Below are positions 60,507-64,000 of a DNA stretch of 64,000 bases, one piece after another. Under the pieces are notes generated by a model. The model was not told the DNA's origin, did not search any database, and worked only from the letters and a program-made list of their open reading frames with translations. Source of the DNA: Chitinophagales bacterium (lineage in GTDB: Bacteria > Bacteroidota > Bacteroidia > Chitinophagales > JADIYW01); NCBI GenBank assembly GCA_019694955.1, contig JAIBAX010000003.1:98617-162616 (forward strand). Reading direction: 5' to 3'. The number at the start of each line of letters is the position of its first letter. Position 1 is the first letter of the stretch. The translations under genes were made by a program, and so were the position numbers.

Positions 60507-61811
60507 TTGTCTATGAGGTATTATATTTTGTTTGGATTTTTTCTTATGTTTTTCAAGGCAGTATGTCATGAGGACGAAGCCATTTTAGACGAAAAACTGA
60601 GTCAACTGCAAGGTGTCACGTATACAAAAATTAGTACAGGTGACAGTTCCCAGTTAAAATATTATTTGAAAATCAAGCAACCCATCGACCACCTGCACCC
60701 TGAGCATGGCTCTTTCACCCAGTACGCAATTTTACTGCATAAAAGTTTAAAAGCACCTACCGTAATGAATACAGAAGGATATTTTTTGTATACCAGTTAT
60801 AATGAGGTAGAGAATATCTTTGGTGCAAATAATTTATCCATAGAACATAGATATTTTGGGCGTTCGCTCCCGGATAGTGTGGACTGGTCGCAAGCTACTT
60901 ATGAAAATGTAGCTGCCGATTTACACTATATCCGAAGGCTGTTCGACGATATTTATACCAATAAATGGATATCTACAGGAATTAGCCGTGGTGGACAAAC
61001 GGCGATTATCTATAAATATTTTTATCCCGATGATGTAGACTTGGTCATACCATATGTTGCTCCGATAACCTTATCTCCCGACGATCCAAGAACGCATCAT
61101 TTTCTAGATACCATAGGCAGCACGGATTGTAGACAAAAAATAAAGGACATTCAGGTGTATCTTTTAAAGAATGAAAAGAAAATCATTGCTTCTTTAAAAA
61201 ATGGTATAGTAGAAAATAATTACACATTTAATTATTTAGGTGGCGTAGCACGTGCATATGAGATAGGTGTGTTGGAATTGCCATTTGCCTTCTGGCAGGC
61301 AGGTGCCTTTGACTGTGATGATCTCGTGAAAATAAAAAAGAGAGCCGATTATGCACAGTTTTTTACCAATGTAACGGGCTTTGATTTTCTCCATGACAAT
61401 AGTATTGAAGAATTGGCTACGCATTACTACATGGCATCTGCTTATTCTGGATATTATGGTTATGATGTGACGCCTTTTAAAGAATATCTGCGACATGTTA
61501 CAGAAAATACTTCTGCATCATTTTATCCAAAAGATGCCGGAACAATAGTTTTTAAAGGAGAACTGATTCATAAGATCAACGATTGGGCGCAACACGAAGC
61601 GAACAATATCCTGTATATTTATGGTGGTCAAGATACGTGGACATCGTGTAGGGTTACTCCGGATGCTACATTGAATAGTGCAGTATTTATTCTTCCAAAT
61701 GCCAACCATTATAGTGCTAGAATTAAAAACATGGATAATGAGATGAAAGAATTATTTGCTGATTCAGTCTATAAAGTTTTAAATATTCGCCCAAATTTCT
61801 CAGATTTGTAG
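60507..61811 (+). CDS. S28-family serine peptidase
   Basis: The 434-residue protein starts with a likely signal peptide (MSMRYYILFGFFLMFFKAVC). The S28 motifs are YYLKIKQPIDHLHPEHGSFT, LSIEHRYFGRSLPDSVDW and the nucleophile GISRGGQTAIIYKYFYPDDV (GxSxG). The Asp is in YIYGGQDTWTSC and the His in LPNANHYSARIKN. This is the alpha/beta hydrolase fold of prolyl tri/dipeptidyl peptidases that release short peptides from proteins. It is probably periplasmic or secreted. Confidence 0.85.
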   Translation: MSMRYYILFGFFLMFFKAVCHEDEAILDEKLSQLQGVTYTKISTGDSSQLKYYLKIKQPIDHLHPEHGSFTQYAILLHKSLKAPTVMNTEGYFLYTSYNEVENIFGANNLSIEHRYFGRSLPDSVDWSQATYENVAADLHYIRRLFDDIYTNKWISTGISRGGQTAIIYKYFYPDDVDLVIPYVAPITLSPDDPRTHHFLDTIGSTDCRQKIKDIQVYLLKNEKKIIASLKNGIVENNYTFNYLGGVARAYEIGVLELPFAFWQAGAFDCDDLVKIKKRADYAQFFTNVTGFDFLHDNSIEELATHYYMASAYSGYYGYDVTPFKEYLRHVTENTSASFYPKDAGTIVFKGELIHKINDWAQHEANNILYIYGGQDTWTSCRVTPDATLNSAVFILPNANHYSARIKNMDNEMKELFADSVYKVLNIRPNFSDL

Positions 61812-61828
61812 AAAATACAATTGATTAT

Positions 61829-62446
61829 ATGAAAATACTATCGTTACTCTTTTTACTTCTTGCCTTCAACAACGTTAAGTCTCAAGATTATATGGATAAA
61901 ATTGTTGAGAAAGCATGCGATTGCGTTTCAGATATTGACAAAAATGGTGAAAATTATACCATGAAATTAGGTCTTTGCATGATAGAAGCCTCCATGCCTT
62001 ATGCTAAACAAATTAAGAAAGATTATGGTATAGAAATGATTGGAATTCATGGTAAGGATGCCCAAAAATTAGGTCAAATTTTAGGAATGAAAATGGCAAT
62101 AAAATGCCCCGATGCGCTCATTGAAGCAAGTCAGGAAGTCCTTGAGGACGATAAGGTAAACATATATGGAGATGTAGAAAACACCCTGTCTAATGAATCA
62201 GTTACAGGAGTAATTAACGATATAAAAGAGGAAACCTTCGTAACCATTTCCATTAAAGATGAGAATGGAAAGATTTCCAAATATATTTGGTTAACCTATG
62301 TGGATTGCGAGGAAGACTTTCTAACCAATTATAAAGATTATTTAGGAGAAAAGGTAACGATAAAATTCGATGTTCAGGAATTCTTCGACCCAAAAATTCA
62401 GGAATATCGGAATTATAATGTTATTACTTCTCTTACTTCGGAGTAA
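61829..62446 (+). CDS. Hypothetical exported protein
   Basis: The 205-residue protein has a signal peptide (MKILSLLFLLLAFNNVKSQD) and a cysteine-paired N-terminal helix domain (ACDCVSDIDKNGENYTMKLG with later MAIKCPD). A beta-rich second domain follows (VTGVINDIKEETFVTISIKD, KVTIKFDVQEFFDPKIQEYR). I do not recognise a family. It is 17 bp after the S28 peptidase and probably in the same transcript. Confidence 0.65.
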   Translation: MKILSLLFLLLAFNNVKSQDYMDKIVEKACDCVSDIDKNGENYTMKLGLCMIEASMPYAKQIKKDYGIEMIGIHGKDAQKLGQILGMKMAIKCPDALIEASQEVLEDDKVNIYGDVENTLSNESVTGVINDIKEETFVTISIKDENGKISKYIWLTYVDCEEDFLTNYKDYLGEKVTIKFDVQEFFDPKIQEYRNYNVITSLTSE

Positions 62447-62463
62447 TATTAACATTGTCCAAG

Positions 62464-63174
62464 TTACAGTTTTGCTACCAATGCGGCAGCTTGCTGCTGA
62501 TAAAATCCTTCATTGGCAGCCAGCCCTTGTAGTAAAAGACGGGCAGTACCGAAATCTTCTTTTTTAATGTACGCTAAGGCAAGATACCACTGTATATCCT
62601 GATCATATTGCGTACCCTTCGGCACTCGTTTGGCCAATACCTTAATGGCCATATCTACCTGATTTACATTAAGATAGGAAATTCCTAAATACAAAATATG
62701 TTTAGGGTTATCCGGTTCTTGTTCCAGCACCTGTTCATACATTTCAATCGCTTGGTTAAAGTCCTCTTTTTCATAAGCCTCGACAGCTTTTTGCTCCCAG
62801 GTTAAAGGCTCTTCCTGAACACCCCTAACTTGTTGGTCTGGGTGCTGTAGTGGTTGAAAATTATCTGCATATAGTGTCGCTCCGTTGTTGCGTTCGCCAC
62901 TGAAGAATCGCACGGCAAAAACAGAAATCACGCCTACGAGTGCCGCAGCGACAGCCCATTTCATCAAGGGGAAATTGCTCTGTGACACATCCCTACCTCT
63001 TTTCACCGTTTTGTCTATTTCGTCATCCAATTTAACGAGGCTTTTTTCCATCGCATTCTTTCCCATTTCCTTCATACCTTCCAATGCTTCTTTTTCAAAA
63101 TCGTCTTGCGGGATGATTTCCTTATTTTCGCGTAACATCCTCAGCCATTCTTCTCTGTTTTTAAGATTGCCCAT
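62464..63174 (-). CDS. TPR membrane protein paired with the ECF sigma factor
   Basis: The 236-residue protein has a cytoplasmic N-terminus (MGNLKNREEWLRMLRENKEI), one membrane helix (MKWAVAAALVGVISVFAVRF) and periplasmic TPRs (AVEAYEKEDFNQAIEMYEQV, LYLGISYLNVNQVDMAIKVL). It lies 5 bp after the ECF sigma gene. The layout (cytoplasmic arm, single helix, external sensor) fits an anti-sigma factor, although it lacks a recognisable zinc-binding or FecR domain. Confidence 0.7.
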   Translation of the reverse strand: MGNLKNREEWLRMLRENKEIIPQDDFEKEALEGMKEMGKNAMEKSLVKLDDEIDKTVKRGRDVSQSNFPLMKWAVAAALVGVISVFAVRFFSGERNNGATLYADNFQPLQHPDQQVRGVQEEPLTWEQKAVEAYEKEDFNQAIEMYEQVLEQEPDNPKHILYLGISYLNVNQVDMAIKVLAKRVPKGTQYDQDIQWYLALAYIKKEDFGTARLLLQGLAANEGFYQQQAAALVAKL

Positions 63175-63179
63175 TTTAC

Positions 63180-63797
63180 TTAGTTTAAATCTTCCAATAA
63201 TTTCTGCAACTTCAGCTTTCCGTTCTGAATTTTTGCTTTTACCATATTGACCTCCAACCCTGTTGTTTCGCTGATTTGTTTGTAACTAAGTCCTTCAAAA
63301 TAAAATAATCGTATTACCTCTTTCTGGTCGTCTTTCAACATGTTCAATGCCTGCCTCACTTTTTCTTCCTTCAATTCGATTTCCGGAAGTACATCCTCTT
63401 CTATTATATAAGGATACATTTTCTCCTCATTTTCCACGTTTTCATCCTCACTTTTTTCATTTTCATCAAAAGAAACTACCTGAATGGGTTGTCTTTCTCT
63501 CTTTTCGGCATCTCTGAGTAAAATATTTTTGGCTAAAGTATATATCCACGACCTAAAATGTGAAATGGATTGATGGGGCAGTTTTTCTAGCATATGCTCG
63601 AAGATTTCCATGACGGCATCTTCCGCTAATACCTGATTCTTTGTATATTTAAAAGCCAAACCTAAAAGCAAATGCGCATAACGCTTGTAGAGCATGCCAA
63701 TAAAAGACATATCTCCCGAACTATTATAACGCCGAACAAGTTGTTCATCGGAAAGTTGGTCATGTATTGCTGACAATGGTCTATGTTTTTTACACAA
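63180..63797 (-). CDS. ECF-family RNA polymerase sigma factor
   Basis: The 205-residue sigma-70 family protein has region 2 in FIGMLYKRYAHLLLGLAFKY, LAEDAVMEIFEHMLEKLPHQ and FRSWIYTLAKNILLRDAEKR, and region 4 in LNMLKDDQKEVIRLFYFEGL and SYKQISETTGLEVNMVKAKI with its helix-turn-helix. The linker between them is unusually long and acidic (DENEKSEDENVENEEKMYPY). A TTG start at 63797 is the only usable one upstream of region 2. Its TPR partner follows directly. Confidence 0.9.
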   Translation of the reverse strand: MCKKHRPLSAIHDQLSDEQLVRRYNSSGDMSFIGMLYKRYAHLLLGLAFKYTKNQVLAEDAVMEIFEHMLEKLPHQSISHFRSWIYTLAKNILLRDAEKRERQPIQVVSFDENEKSEDENVENEEKMYPYIIEEDVLPEIELKEEKVRQALNMLKDDQKEVIRLFYFEGLSYKQISETTGLEVNMVKAKIQNGKLKLQKLLEDLN

Positions 63798-63862
63798 GAT
63801 AAGAAGTTACAGGGAAATTGAATGATAAATGATAAATTTTAAATTCAAAATGAAAAATTATC

Positions 63863-64000
63863 CTATTTATCCAATCCGTTTGGCTCAAAGTTCACAACAA
63901 ACCCTAATCGAAACGACAAACAATAAGACTTTACAATAGGGAAATTATGGGGAATTTTGATTTTAAAGTTTACAATTGCTCCTCCACCCAGTGCATTAGT
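63863..64000 (-). CDS. C-terminal end of a probable outer-membrane protein (partial)
   Basis: The minus-strand frame enters from the right edge and gives TNALGGGAIVNFKIKIPHNF, then PIVKSYCLSFRLGFVVNFEP and NGLDK with a stop at 63863. Alternating hydrophobic residues and the final aromatic strand suggest the end of a beta-barrel. Most of the gene is outside the window, so no function is assigned. Confidence 0.45.
   Translation of the reverse strand, partial: TNALGGGAIVNFKIKIPHNFPIVKSYCLSFRLGFVVNFEPNGLDK

Noticed and set aside
1..64000. tRNA or rRNA genes
   Set aside because: Reading the gaps for T-loop and anticodon-arm patterns gave no convincing cloverleaf; a dedicated scan would settle this.

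Overview
The window is a 64-kb chromosomal stretch of a Bacteroidota bacterium, most likely near Chitinophagales/Saprospirales. The evidence is: a C-terminal type IX secretion sorting domain on a secreted phospholipase-like protein; a PorE-like TPR/PD40/OmpA protein; many short SPII lipoproteins; AT-rich intergenic DNA; promoters of the TTTG-(19-20)-TAnnTTTG type; and a Bacteroidetes-style RNase P RNA. I recognised no tRNA or rRNA gene.

Layout. 1-3.2 kb: end of an arginine decarboxylase gene, then argS. 3.2-12.1 kb: an accessory island of small secreted or lipoprotein genes, nearly all on the minus strand. Each is preceded by a short C-terminal tail of a lost larger protein, and most are separated by a recurrent ~100-360 bp linker carrying a terminator hairpin. 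This is the look of an orphan toxin-tail/immunity array. Two toxin-antitoxin modules with broken toxin genes sit inside it. 12.1-16.6 kb: housekeeping and envelope genes (SET protein, PAP2/haloperoxidase lipoprotein, pcm, rhodanese-thioredoxin lipoprotein, smpB). 16.9-21.1 kb: a large AT-rich patatin-like phospholipase with an unassigned N-terminal half, plus a small partner candidate. 21.1-28.2 kb: PorE-like protein, queE and two DUF3857/transglutaminase proteins. 28.3-35.2 kb: a tight six-gene operon (2OG-Fe oxygenase, acyltransferase-3, AMP-ligase, crotonase, carboxyltransferase, HTTM membrane protein) that resembles a small uncharacterised biosynthetic cluster. 35.3-48.7 kb: sugar kinase, sigma-54 response regulator, an aminotransferase/FGGY-kinase/class II aldolase operon, rnz, STAS protein, a REP-associated (Y1) transposase and phosphohexomutase. 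49.6-52.1 kb: methyltransferase, then rnpB followed by a cas-less CRISPR-like array bounded by a second copy of the rnpB 3' end. 52.1-55.1 kb: copper-associated MbnH/MbnP-like pair and small membrane genes. 55.2-64 kb: lipA, OsmC, a T9SS-exported sphingomyelinase-like enzyme, an S28 peptidase, and an ECF sigma factor with a TPR membrane partner.

A short palindrome, CAACCTC(C/G)GAGGTTG or its variant CAACCCTCGAGGTTG, recurs about a dozen times between 14 and 50.6 kb. It clusters around the Y1 transposase gene, lies inside that gene's 3' coding end, and forms the P3 and P12 hairpins of the RNase P RNA. The strongest unusual signals are therefore this palindrome/RNase P association, the rnpB-tail-bounded CRISPR-like segment, the toxin-tail/immunity array and the six-gene operon.
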